Assembly: GCA_947500275.1 (NCBI GenBank)
Contig: CANMSW010000085.1
Location: 1-8,833 of the forward strand
DNA: 8,833 bases
Origin: Bacteriovoracaceae bacterium
GTDB taxonomy: Bacteria > Bdellovibrionota > UBA1018
Direction of reading: 5' to 3'
The stretch's first letter is position 1. Every line of letters starts with the position of its first letter. The notes beneath the pieces were generated by a model. It saw nothing but the letters and a program-made list of their open reading frames with translations. It did no database searches and was not told the DNA's origin. The translations under genes and the position numbers were made by a program. This document shows positions 1-6,205 of this stretch, piece after piece.

Positions 1-53
1 TCACTTTCAACCCCTCTGACTGTGATTCATCGGGTGATTGGGGAGGCTCGGCG

Positions 54-86
54 AGTTCCATATGGATCTACGGGGGACGGAGCACC
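54..86 (+). repeat. Left copy of a direct repeat containing GGGGACGGAGCAC
   Basis: The block begins AGTTCC (54-59), has about ten unmatched bases, then TAC, a G run and GACGGAGCACC up to 86. The same arrangement recurs in the same orientation at 225-256. The exact shared core GGGGACGGAGCAC lies at 73-85. The two copies bracket a large palindrome (94-219), so the set looks like one structured element. Which element family it belongs to cannot be told from two copies. Confidence 0.6.
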
Positions 87-93
87 CGAGTTC

Positions 94-219
94 CGTGAAT
101 CGCTCCCGGCACTTCGGTCGATGAGGCACATCCATCCGTGGATTCCTTGCGCCCCTTCGGGGCTGCGCCTTCCATGGCGCTAGAGGCCTCATCGACCGCA
201 GCACCGGGGGCAATTCACG
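94..219. repeat. 126-base imperfect palindrome, REP or MITE-like
   Basis: Bases 94-127 pair with 186-219 in one unbroken register (paired positions always sum to 313). The arm is 34 bases with four mismatches and one G-T pair, including a perfect 13-base arm: CGGTCGATGAGGC at 115-127 against GCCTCATCGACCG at 186-198. In the same register 136-142 pairs with 171-177. The centre (about 149-166) forms a GC-rich hairpin, GCGCCCC-TTC-GGGGC, that can also fold as a C(TTCG)G tetraloop. No convincing gene occupies 1-258. Such a long imperfect cruciform between direct repeats fits a non-autonomous REP/MITE-type element, or a strong RNA hairpin 3' of the metalloprotease gene. It lacks a T-run, so it is not a classical intrinsic terminator. 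The mobile interpretation is inference. Confidence 0.65.
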
Positions 220-224
220 AAGTC

Positions 225-256
225 AGTTCCGCCGCAGAATACGGGGACGGAGCACC
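225..256 (+). repeat. Right copy of the direct repeat containing GGGGACGGAGCAC
   Basis: AGTTCC (225-230), about nine unmatched bases, then TACGGGGACGGAGCACC to 256, with the shared 13-base core at 243-255. It differs from the left copy mainly by one fewer G in the G run and by its spacer. It ends three bases before the stop codon of the minus-strand metalloprotease gene (259-261), so the element abuts the 3' end of that gene. Confidence 0.6.
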
Positions 257-258
257 GC

Positions 259-1113
259 TCAACGCCGCCCGAAGCACTCGAATCGATCAGCTCCCCAGCC
301 ATGCGAGATCACGAGCGAGCGGAGGTTAAAGTCCGGGAGCCAATCTTGAATTCGTTGGGCTGCCCAGTAGTACTGCGTTCGCGACGGGCTCCCGTGGCCC
401 GCAGTGTCCTCACCGTAAAAACGCCAGACGTTCTCGTCGCCCGGCGGGTGAAGGCAGGCCAAGAGCGCACCCTCGATTTGCTGATGGTTGTTCACGCACC
501 ATTCGTACTCGTGGGGCTCGTAGTAGTGGTGGGTGGCGAGGTCGATTTCCGGAAAAAGAAGCTGTGAGAAAAGGGTCGCGAGCCCTTCACTCACTAAGTG
601 CTCTTGAGCGGTCACGGCTTCCAGGTATTCCGCGCGTGATATCTGAGCGAGCGGCTTGCCCAGGTGCCCCCAAACTTCAGGTTGGTGATCGCGGTGCACG
701 TGCGAAAGCTCGTGCGCAGTCAGGGCCCGCAAGTAATCAAGATTTGCGTCGGGGAAGTCCACACCCAAGAGCACCCGGTGGTGCCCCTGATCATAACGCG
801 CGAATCCATCAAAAGCGCCCAGGCTTGGAACCAAATGGAGTTCGCCCGGCAGCTCGCGTCCGGGAGATAAAATGGACTCGACCCGTGTCACCAAAGCGCG
901 AGCGGCCGGCAAGTACGCCTGTGCCGTTTTCTGCGCGTGCGCTGCGTAGCTTGGGGTAAGCATCGAGTCTTCGAGTTCCCGCCAGTCGATGCTCCAATGC
1001 TCGGCCTGGCTCGCAAAGGGGGACAGACTCCGGGTGGCCTCCACCGCTTTCTGGATCGAGCGGCTTTCAAGGAGGGTTTGGGTAAACGGACTATAGACGT
1101 CAATTATTTTCAT
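259..1113 (-). CDS. Predicted zinc metalloprotease, DUF2268/YjaZ-like
   Basis: This encodes a 284-residue protein without signal peptide or membrane segment, so it is probably cytoplasmic. The zinc-protease motif HELSH lies at residues 134-138 (H134, E135, H138). A downstream SEGLA at 175-179 supplies a likely third ligand, E176. A C-terminal TQYYWAAQRIQDWL helix (247-260) resembles the G/TYYLGY segment of DUF2268 (YjaZ) proteins, which are predicted Zn-dependent proteases of unknown substrate. I chose the ATG at 1113 because an AGGAGG Shine-Dalgarno sits 8 bases upstream; the same frame stays open up to 1173 but has no better start. The gene is divergent from htpX, another zinc metalloprotease, across about 180 bases, and its 3' end abuts the palindromic repeat. 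The protease fold is well supported by motif; the family name is from recognition of the motif order, and the substrate is unknown. Confidence 0.8.
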   Translation of the reverse strand: MKIIDVYSPFTQTLLESRSIQKAVEATRSLSPFASQAEHWSIDWRELEDSMLTPSYAAHAQKTAQAYLPAARALVTRVESILSPGRELPGELHLVPSLGAFDGFARYDQGHHRVLLGVDFPDANLDYLRALTAHELSHVHRDHQPEVWGHLGKPLAQISRAEYLEAVTAQEHLVSEGLATLFSQLLFPEIDLATHHYYEPHEYEWCVNNHQQIEGALLACLHPPGDENVWRFYGEDTAGHGSPSRTQYYWAAQRIQDWLPDFNLRSLVISHGWGADRFECFGRR

Positions 1114-1294
1114 TGAGATAACCTCCTCGGTTTTTGTCCGCATTCCCTTGACGGAGTCGGGAAGTGAACCCACCGTGTCAGTATCCCGCTTTTCTTTGAT
1201 TTTTAGAAGAGAGTTGGGCGCCGACCCGAACGAAGGTGGCCATCAGACCGAGAGTTGAAAATCGAATCGAGCTCTCAGGAAAGGATCTGTCTCC
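1114..1294. promoter_or_regulatory. Divergent control region between the metalloprotease gene and htpX
   Basis: This gap must hold the promoters of both flanking genes. On the minus strand GAGGAGG lies just ahead of the start at 1113. On the plus strand AGGAAAGGA at 1277-1285 precedes the htpX ATG. A TTGACG at 1148-1153 followed 15 bases later by CCCACCGT loosely recalls a heat-shock sigma factor site, but the -10 half fits poorly. I see no clean housekeeping promoter on either strand. A, T-rich sequence at 1190-1207 could be part of an upstream element. Confidence 0.4.
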
Positions 1295-2197
1295 ATGAAC
1301 TGGTTTAGACGCATTTTATTGTTCTTATTGGTGAACGTTTTAGTGATGACGACCATTTCGGTCATCCTCTCCTTCTTTAACGTTCAACCCTATTTGACGG
1401 CTGCGGGTCTGAATTACGGATCCCTGGCCGCGTTCTGTCTGATCTGGGGGATGACCGGCGCTTTGATCTCGCTCGGGCTGTCTCGGATCATGGCCAAATT
1501 TTCCATGGGCGTGAAGGTCATCGATCCGAATACGCCAGACCCGACTCTACAGCGCTTTGTCCAGATGGTTTACCGCATGGCCCGGCAGGCCGGACTAACG
1601 GTGATGCCTGAAGTGGGGATTTACGATTCCCCCGAAGTGAACGCCTTTGCGACGGGGCCAACGAAATCGCGCGCTTTGGTGGCGGTTTCGACCGGCCTTC
1701 TCCAGCGCATGAGTCACGAAGAAGTCGAAGGTGTCGTGGCGCATGAAGTGGCCCATATCGCCAATGGTGATATGGTCACAATGACGCTCCTTCAGGGGAT
1801 CGTGAACGCGTTCGTGATGTTCCTGGCGCGCGTGATCGCATTTGCGATTTCACAGCGCTCAAGCGACGACGAACGCCGCTCGGTCCACGTCAGTCCGTTC
1901 CTCGTCATGGCTATTGAAATGGTCTTGATGCTCTTTGGTTCGATGGTCGTGGCGTGGTTCTCACGGTGGCGCGAGTTCCGAGCCGATGCAGGCGGTGCAC
2001 GCTTGGCCGGTCGGGACAACATGGTGCGGGCTCTCAGCCGCTTGAAAGCGAACATCGAAGGCGTGGATACGCATTCTTCGCCCGCTTTCATGTCGATGAA
2101 GATATCGACTCGCCCGAGCGGATTCCTGGCCCTCTTCAGCTCGCATCCGCCGCTGGAAGACCGGATCGCACGCCTTCAGGCTGCTTCTCGACTCTGA
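1295..2197 (+). CDS. htpX: Membrane zinc protease HtpX
   Basis: The 300-residue product matches the usual length and layout of HtpX, an inner-membrane M48 metalloprotease that degrades misfolded membrane proteins alongside FtsH. Hydrophobic segments at about 6-27 and 43-65 form the N-terminal hairpin. The conserved stretch NAFATG (116-121) and VSTGLLQ (131-137) leads into HEVAH at 150-154 (zinc ligands H150 and H154, catalytic E151), followed by IANGDMVTMTL. Two further hydrophobic stretches (about 162-185 and 203-222) come before REFRADAGG, in which E227 is the likely third zinc ligand. The C-terminal SSHPPLEDRI motif (282-291) is also typical. The ATG at 1295 has AGGAAAGGA 9 bases upstream. 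Transcription ends at a strong terminator about 40 bases past the stop. In E. coli the homologue is stress-induced; here no clear regulator site is visible. Confidence 0.97.
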   Translation: MNWFRRILLFLLVNVLVMTTISVILSFFNVQPYLTAAGLNYGSLAAFCLIWGMTGALISLGLSRIMAKFSMGVKVIDPNTPDPTLQRFVQMVYRMARQAGLTVMPEVGIYDSPEVNAFATGPTKSRALVAVSTGLLQRMSHEEVEGVVAHEVAHIANGDMVTMTLLQGIVNAFVMFLARVIAFAISQRSSDDERRSVHVSPFLVMAIEMVLMLFGSMVVAWFSRWREFRADAGGARLAGRDNMVRALSRLKANIEGVDTHSSPAFMSMKISTRPSGFLALFSSHPPLEDRIARLQAASRL

Positions 2198-2237
2198 GGA
2201 GCACCTCGCTCGCGAGGCTTAACGATTCTCCAAAACG

Positions 2238-2277
2238 AAAACCCCCGGTGCTCTTGCGAGGACCGGGGGTTTTTCTT
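2238..2277. terminator. Bidirectional intrinsic terminator
   Basis: A perfect 12-base stem AAAACCCCCGGT (2238-2249) pairs with ACCGGGGGTTTT (2262-2273). The loop itself can form CTC/GAG around TTGC after one mismatch. A T-run (TTTTTCTTGTTT) follows on the plus strand, and an A-rich run precedes the stem, giving a U-tract on the other strand too. It therefore can end both htpX and the convergent gene at 2296-2760. Confidence 0.93.
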
Positions 2278-2295
2278 GTTTCACGGATCGTGCGC

Positions 2296-2760
2296 TTAGC
2301 GCTGGCGCCAGCCGTAGACTTGAACGCGCGCTTGGCGATGGCTGTAACCTTCAGCGTCGCCTGCAATGCGAATTTCACGAATGCAGCGGCGGCCACCGTC
2401 GAGGTCTACCCAACGAGTCGAGCTCCAAGGTGCGAAACGCTCGCGGACGGAGAGCCACTGGGTTTGGCCGTTTCCGAAGCGAAGGACGACGGAGTCGATG
2501 TCGGCAGGAACGTCTTGGATTTCCACGCGTACAGCAACGAGGTCACGATCCCAAGCCCCATCGCGGCAGTCATTGACGTACAGCCAGTCGATGTCTTGCC
2601 CACGAGGCGAGAGGTTCGTTTGTCCGAGCAGCACTTCGCGGCCCGAGCCGTAGCCAGGGTACGGGTGCGAGTGGCCAGGGTGCGCTTGAGCGACGCTGGA
2701 TGCGATCAGCGTGAAGAGTCCGAGAGCGATAGTTTTCAACGCAGACTGAGCAAAGTTCAT
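2296..2760 (-). CDS. Secreted protein, YaaI/DUF2541-like
   Basis: This encodes 154 residues with a clear Sec signal peptide: a hydrophobic core at about 8-23 and a likely cleavage after AQA at 26. The mature protein starts with a histidine-rich stretch, HPGHSHPYPGYG, which could bind metal. The rest is beta-strand-like: LLGQTNL (44-50), alternating VAVRVEI (75-81), VVLRFGNGQTQWLSV (91-105), then RWVDLDGGRRCIREIRIAG (116-134) and ARVQVYG (144-150). That order resembles DUF2541 (E. coli YaaI), a periplasmic family of unknown function. C65 and C126 could form a disulfide. The ATG at 2760 has AAGGAG 8 bases upstream, confirming the start. It shares a bidirectional terminator with htpX. The secreted location is well supported; the family assignment is moderate and from memory. 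Confidence 0.75.
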   Translation of the reverse strand: MNFAQSALKTIALGLFTLIASSVAQAHPGHSHPYPGYGSGREVLLGQTNLSPRGQDIDWLYVNDCRDGAWDRDLVAVRVEIQDVPADIDSVVLRFGNGQTQWLSVRERFAPWSSTRWVDLDGGRRCIREIRIAGDAEGYSHRQARVQVYGWRQR

Positions 2761-2985
2761 GGGGGGTTCTCCTTTGTGTTAATAAAAGACGTGCGCACAG
2801 TGCCGCCCGTCTCGTGAGTTGTCCATGAGGCCAAAGATACCGTCGGAATTTCTCCAATCTAGGGTTGACCGATCGGAGGACTGCAGTTGGCGGGTCATTC
2901 CCCAATCTAAACGAAGATCTTGCTTCCAAGTCCTGGTCCAAGGGAGTTGAAGAGAAGAACAGGCAACTCAGATAAGGACTCTCGG
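2761..2985. promoter_or_regulatory. Divergent control region upstream of dinB and the secreted-protein gene
   Basis: The 225-base gap separates two oppositely oriented genes. It carries the Shine-Dalgarno of the minus-strand gene at about 2769-2774, an 8-base self-complementary GTGCGCAC at 2791-2798, and an 8-base direct repeat CCAATCTA at 2854-2861 and 2902-2909. A TTGACC at 2865-2870 lacks a good -10 partner at normal spacing. I see no E. coli-type CTGT-N8-ACAG or TTAC-N3-GTAA LexA site, so SOS control of dinB is not supported by sequence here. Confidence 0.4.
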
Positions 2986-2988
2986 TTG
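2974..2988 (+). promoter_or_regulatory. Shine-Dalgarno and TTG start that set the dinB N-terminus
   Basis: AAGGA at 2974-2978 lies 7 bases ahead of a TTG at 2986-2988. No in-frame ATG exists before the conserved first motif (HFDLDSFF). Starting here gives a protein whose catalytic aspartate is residue 11, close to D8 of E. coli Pol IV. An upstream TTG at 2920 and another at 2947 are in frame but lack well-spaced ribosome sites. Confidence 0.75.
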
Positions 2989-4155
2989 AGCTCACCTCGC
3001 GTCATCTTTCACTTCGATTTGGATTCGTTTTTCGTCTCCGCTGAGCGGCTGCGGGACCCGACCCTCGTCGGTAAGTGCGTCGCGGTTGGGGGGGATCGCG
3101 AGCGGGGTGTCGTTTCTTCGGCCTCCTATGAGGCCCGGAAGTTTGGCGTTCGCTCGGCCATGCCGATGGCGCAAGCGGTGCGCCTCTGTCCGCAGCTTAT
3201 CGTCGTGAAAAGCAGCTTCGAACTTTACTCCCGCCTCTCGCAAGCTGTTTTTGATATCGTTAAAAGATATACCCCCATCATCGAGCAAGTCAGCGTGGAT
3301 GAAGGCTACCTCGATATGACCGGGACGCGACTGCTCTGGGGCACGCCCGAAGAGGCGGCTTCGAAAATTCGTGCTGCGGTTCGGAATGAAACGGGACTCG
3401 TGTGTTCGATCGGGATTGCTTCGAATCGCTTGGTTGCAAAAGTCGCGACCGACCACTGCAAGCCCGATGGTCTGCTTGAAATTCCGCACGGGAACGAAGC
3501 GGCGTTCTTAGCGCCCATGAGTGTTCGAAAAATCCCCGGCGTGGGTCCGAGCACGGCCGAGTGGCTCGAGAATCGGGGCCTCAAGTGGATTCGGGATCTG
3601 CAGGGCTTTCCCGAAGATGCGCTCGAGCGGCGCTATGGTCGATATGGTTCTTGGCTTTTTCGTGCCGCAAACGGCCAGGGGAGTGTCGAGTTTCATGAAC
3701 CCGCCAAGTCGCGGAGTAGTTCGCGAGAGCGCACGTTTAGCGAAAATGTCGGTAACCGCGAAACCTTGCGCGCCAAGCTGTGGGAGCTCTGCCAGGATTT
3801 GGGCGCGCAATTACGTAAAGACGGGGATTGGGCGCGAAGCATTCGCTTAAAGATTCGGTACGCCGATTTTGAAACGCCCGTGCGAAGTCGGACGATGGAG
3901 TACCCGATCTGCACGGATGAGGAGTTGTTTCGGGCCGTCGCGTCGCTGCTTGATCAACATTGGGACTCGGAGCGCCCCTTGAGACTGATCGGCGTAGGGG
4001 TCGTGATGGGGGATGAGGGAAGCGCGCCGATTCGGCAATGGGGATTGTTTGAGAACCCGAAACAGGAATTGAAGCGTGAGGGCGTTGCGCACTTGCGCGA
4101 CCGACTGCGTGAGAAGTTCGGAGAAAAAGTCGTCATCAGTGACCAGCCGGAGTGA
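2986..4155 (+). CDS. dinB: DNA polymerase IV (Y-family translesion polymerase)
   Basis: From the TTG at 2986 this encodes 389 residues, a normal length for DinB. The polymerase copies damaged DNA with low fidelity. The palm begins with HFDLDSFFVSAE: D11 is a metal-binding carboxylate and F16 matches the steric gate that excludes ribonucleotides. SVDEGYLDMT at 103-112 supplies D105 and E106. SNRLVAKVATDHCKPDGL (146-163) is the conserved Y-family block, and IPGVGPSTAEWL (183-194) is the helix-hairpin-helix of the thumb. The little-finger domain follows from about 240. Near the end, QWGLF at 351-355 fits the QxxLF pattern for binding the sliding clamp, here internal with about 34 residues after it. 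No imuA- or lexA-like gene is adjacent. A lipoprotein gene follows 65 bases downstream. Confidence 0.95.
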   Translation: MSSPRVIFHFDLDSFFVSAERLRDPTLVGKCVAVGGDRERGVVSSASYEARKFGVRSAMPMAQAVRLCPQLIVVKSSFELYSRLSQAVFDIVKRYTPIIEQVSVDEGYLDMTGTRLLWGTPEEAASKIRAAVRNETGLVCSIGIASNRLVAKVATDHCKPDGLLEIPHGNEAAFLAPMSVRKIPGVGPSTAEWLENRGLKWIRDLQGFPEDALERRYGRYGSWLFRAANGQGSVEFHEPAKSRSSSRERTFSENVGNRETLRAKLWELCQDLGAQLRKDGDWARSIRLKIRYADFETPVRSRTMEYPICTDEELFRAVASLLDQHWDSERPLRLIGVGVVMGDEGSAPIRQWGLFENPKQELKREGVAHLRDRLREKFGEKVVISDQPE

Positions 4156-4220
4156 CGCGTTCCAGGGGGGCAATTGCCGACTTTGACTCGGCTTTCCTTG
4201 TAAAAATGAGGAACCCTGAG

Positions 4221-4622
4221 ATGCTCCTCTTCATGAAAAATCGAAGCGCGCTCACGCTGCTCCTCTTCGCTGGATTTTGTTTGCCGGCTTGCGATCTACT
4301 TTCCGGCGAGGACAGTGGGGACGGAACCGTCTGTACCGAACAATACGTTTATGGTCTGACCGTTTCCGTTCAGGACGAAGCCGGGGTGCCTGTTTCTGGT
4401 GCGACTGTGACGGCGGTGGATCAGGTGGGAACCCCTCAGACTGATTTTGAAGACGCCGGGGATTCGGGCACTTTTATGGGTCTAGGCGAAGCGACAGGAA
4501 CGTTCACGGTCACAATCTCGAAGGCCGGCTTCGTGACCCAGGAAACGAGTGTCACGCTCGAGTCGGACGGGTGCCATGTGGTCCCACAAATACTAGATAT
4601 CACTTTAGTCGCATCGCCTTGA
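4221..4622 (+). CDS. Small lipoprotein with carboxypeptidase-regulatory-like domain
   Basis: This encodes 133 residues with a lipoprotein signal: basic K6/R8, hydrophobic 10-22, and lipobox LPAC ending at C24. Residue +2 is aspartate (D25), which in E. coli would favour inner-membrane retention; whether that rule applies here is unknown. After an acidic linker (GEDSGDG), the mature part has VYGLTVSVQDEAGVPVSGAT (43-62) and GTFTVTISKAGFVTQE (93-108), the beta-sandwich pattern of carboxypeptidase-regulatory/transthyretin-like domains. C38 and C118 probably form a disulfide across it. I prefer the ATG at 4221 because GAGGA lies 8 bases upstream; ATG codons at 4206 and 4233 and a GTG at 4152, overlapping the dinB stop, are alternatives. 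Function is unknown; it is probably a binding or structural surface protein. Confidence 0.8.
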   Translation: MLLFMKNRSALTLLLFAGFCLPACDLLSGEDSGDGTVCTEQYVYGLTVSVQDEAGVPVSGATVTAVDQVGTPQTDFEDAGDSGTFMGLGEATGTFTVTISKAGFVTQETSVTLESDGCHVVPQILDITLVASP

Positions 4623-4623
4623 T

Positions 4624-5370
4624 TCAAATCGAGGCGCGAAAGAATTCGACCACGAAAATTTCTTTCGACACGGGGAGATCCTCTGCCGTAACGATTTCGG
4701 TGCGTGCTTCGAAACCTTTGCGCTTCATTGCGTCGACGAAGTTTTGCAAGTAGGGGCGTGCCGGATCAGCAATGAGGGCGCGGCCAGTTCGAGGGTGCAG
4801 GAGTTTCGTCAAAACTTCAGGAACGAGCTCGGCATGCTTCGCTTCATAGAGGATGTCGCTTCCGATCACTCGATCGAAAGGCCCGGCGTTTGCGAGGAAG
4901 CTCGCGAGCGCCTGCGGATCTTGGGCCCAGTCTAAGGTGTGATATCGAAGGAACTGTTCCGGAATCTCGTTTAAGAGTCGATTGCGCTCGAGGAAGCGCG
5001 GGACTTCGGGGTGGTAATCGGTGGCCTCGACGGGGATCCCATTTCGGGCGAGCGTGAGTGCCGGGATCGCAAGGCCGCACCCCACTTCAAGAGTTCGCAT
5101 GCCCGGGGCAATGAACTGGCCGCGGCTGAGAACTTCGGTCAGCGCCCGGGCAGAGGGCCAAACCACGCCAAAATAGGGGCAGAGAACCTCTAAAAGCTCA
5201 GGCCGTCCTTCTTTTTCCAGGATTTCGAACACTTGGTCGATCGTGCCGTTGAGGTTTTCGAGAAGTTCCAGTTGAATGGAGGAACCATCCGGGAGCTGAA
5301 ATGAAATCTCGCGGGTGAGGTACGGAATCGCGGGCAAGGCGGCAGTGTTGGTTTGAGGCGTCGAAGTCAT
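4624..5370 (-). CDS. METTL21-like (Methyltransf_16) SAM-dependent methyltransferase
   Basis: Using the ATG at 5370 this gives 248 residues. PYFGVVWPSARAL (65-77) precedes the SAM-binding motif I, LEVGCGLAIPALTLA (94-108). ATDYHP (116-121) provides the acidic ribose contact, LDW at 146-148 follows, and GSDILYE (170-176) resembles the D-x-x-Y post-motif of the METTL21/ETFB lysine methyltransferase group. The likely reaction is methyl transfer from S-adenosylmethionine to a protein side chain; the substrate cannot be read from the sequence. The start is uncertain: in-frame ATGs at 5379 and 5412 also exist and none has a good Shine-Dalgarno. The open frame further upstream to 5667 is arginine/proline/serine-rich and antisense to the SGNH gene, so I exclude it. 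The stop sits one base from the convergent lipoprotein stop. Confidence 0.85.
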   Translation of the reverse strand: MTSTPQTNTAALPAIPYLTREISFQLPDGSSIQLELLENLNGTIDQVFEILEKEGRPELLEVLCPYFGVVWPSARALTEVLSRGQFIAPGMRTLEVGCGLAIPALTLARNGIPVEATDYHPEVPRFLERNRLLNEIPEQFLRYHTLDWAQDPQALASFLANAGPFDRVIGSDILYEAKHAELVPEVLTKLLHPRTGRALIADPARPYLQNFVDAMKRKGFEARTEIVTAEDLPVSKEIFVVEFFRASI

Positions 5371-5443
5371 AGCGATCATTTCAAGCAGTGGATTTGAGGC
5401 AGCGGCGTTCATGCCCGAAACTTTTGGGATTAGCGAGGCGAAT
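5371..5443. promoter_or_regulatory. Short divergent gap between methyltransferase and SGNH genes
   Basis: Both genes need 5' signals within or beside these 73 bases. GCGAGGCG (about 5433-5440) is a plausible ribosome site for the ATG at 5444. On the minus strand no good ribosome site precedes 5370. If the longer starts (5412 minus, 5411 plus) were used the genes would overlap by 2 bases. No clear promoter is visible. Confidence 0.35.
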
Positions 5444-6205
5444 ATGGGAAACAAACGGAAGACTTTTAAAAGGGTGTTCTTCGGTTCTGCGCTTGGCCTG
5501 GGTCTGCTCAGTCTGGTTTCAGGACTGCAGGTCAATGCGGGCGATGCGCACAAGCCCGATCCTGCTGCGCTCTTATATATCGGTGATTCCCACACGGTGG
5601 GTGGATTTGGCCGGATTTTGGATCGTAAGCTCCGTGAACTGCCTGCTGCCAGTGTGGCCGCGGTCACGGTGGCTTCCTACGGGAGTTGCGGATCGTCTCC
5701 CGTGCATTGGTATAACGGCTGGAGAACGCGTTGCGGCTGGGTCGAGCGAAGCGTGGACGGAAAATCGCGGGGTGCCACAGTCGGCGCAACCCCCCATGTC
5801 GAGTTACTCATTCAGAAACATCAACCCAAGCTCCTGGTCATTGCTCTTGGCGCAAACCTCATGAGTGCGGGGATGGACTCTATCCGAAATAGCACGCGAC
5901 GGATGATGGATACCGTTCGCGCGAGTGGAGCTCAGTGTGTTTGGGTTGGCCCGCCCAATGGCCGGAATAAGGCCGAGCCAAAGTTTTCAGAATTAGTCGC
6001 GGAACTGCAAAAGATCACGGAGGGGACTTGTTCGTTTGTCGACAGTCGGCCACTCACTCAGTACCCCGCAAGCGGTGGGGACGGAGCACACTTTGACGGA
6101 CTCCCGGCAGCAGTGAGAGATCCGATTCTCGCCACCTGGACTTCAGGAGTCATGAACGAAGTCAGCGCGGTCTGGAAAACGATCGGCACTTCTCATGGAA
6201 ACTAA
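5444..6205 (+). CDS. Exported SGNH/GDSL-family hydrolase
   Basis: This encodes 253 residues. A basic start (KRKTFKR) and hydrophobic stretch 11-30 ending near NAG form a signal peptide or anchor, so it acts outside the cytoplasm. YIGDSHTVGG (45-54) is SGNH block I with nucleophile S49. SYG at 78-80 is a candidate for the block II glycine, LGANLM (135-140) is block III with N138, and GGDGAHFD (211-218) is block V with D213 and H216. The full Ser-Gly-Asn-His set is therefore present. The family cleaves esters, including acetyl groups on cell-wall or exopolysaccharide; the substrate here is unknown. The ATG at 5444 follows GAGG by 5 bases and starts the signal peptide directly; an ATG at 5411 would add 11 residues. 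It overlaps the next gene by 11 bases and probably heads an operon. Confidence 0.88.
   Translation: MGNKRKTFKRVFFGSALGLGLLSLVSGLQVNAGDAHKPDPAALLYIGDSHTVGGFGRILDRKLRELPAASVAAVTVASYGSCGSSPVHWYNGWRTRCGWVERSVDGKSRGATVGATPHVELLIQKHQPKLLVIALGANLMSAGMDSIRNSTRRMMDTVRASGAQCVWVGPPNGRNKAEPKFSELVAELQKITEGTCSFVDSRPLTQYPASGGDGAHFDGLPAAVRDPILATWTSGVMNEVSAVWKTIGTSHGN

Noticed and set aside
7..213. Open minus-strand frame of 68 codons across the palindrome
   Set aside because: It has no ribosome site, a composition rich in Arg and Pro typical of out-of-frame GC-rich DNA, and it lies through the inverted repeat.
1148..1176. TTGACG with CCCACCGT as a heat-shock promoter for htpX
   Set aside because: The -35 is plausible but the -10 half matches poorly, so I did not call it as a promoter.
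1249..1285. Possible RNA thermometer (GAGAG/CTCTC stem) before htpX
   Set aside because: The stem is only about five pairs and does not cover the ribosome site convincingly.
1954..2817. Open plus-strand frame of 287 codons
   Set aside because: It runs antisense to the secreted-protein gene and through the terminator, overlaps the htpX end, and shows no recognisable domain.
2570..2995. Open minus-strand frame of 141 codons upstream of the secreted-protein gene
   Set aside because: It overlaps the well-supported secreted-protein start in another frame, has no ribosome site and no family features.
5371..5667. N-terminal extension of the methyltransferase up to 5667
   Set aside because: The added residues are low-complexity, unlike the family, and antisense to the signal peptide and catalytic start of the SGNH gene.
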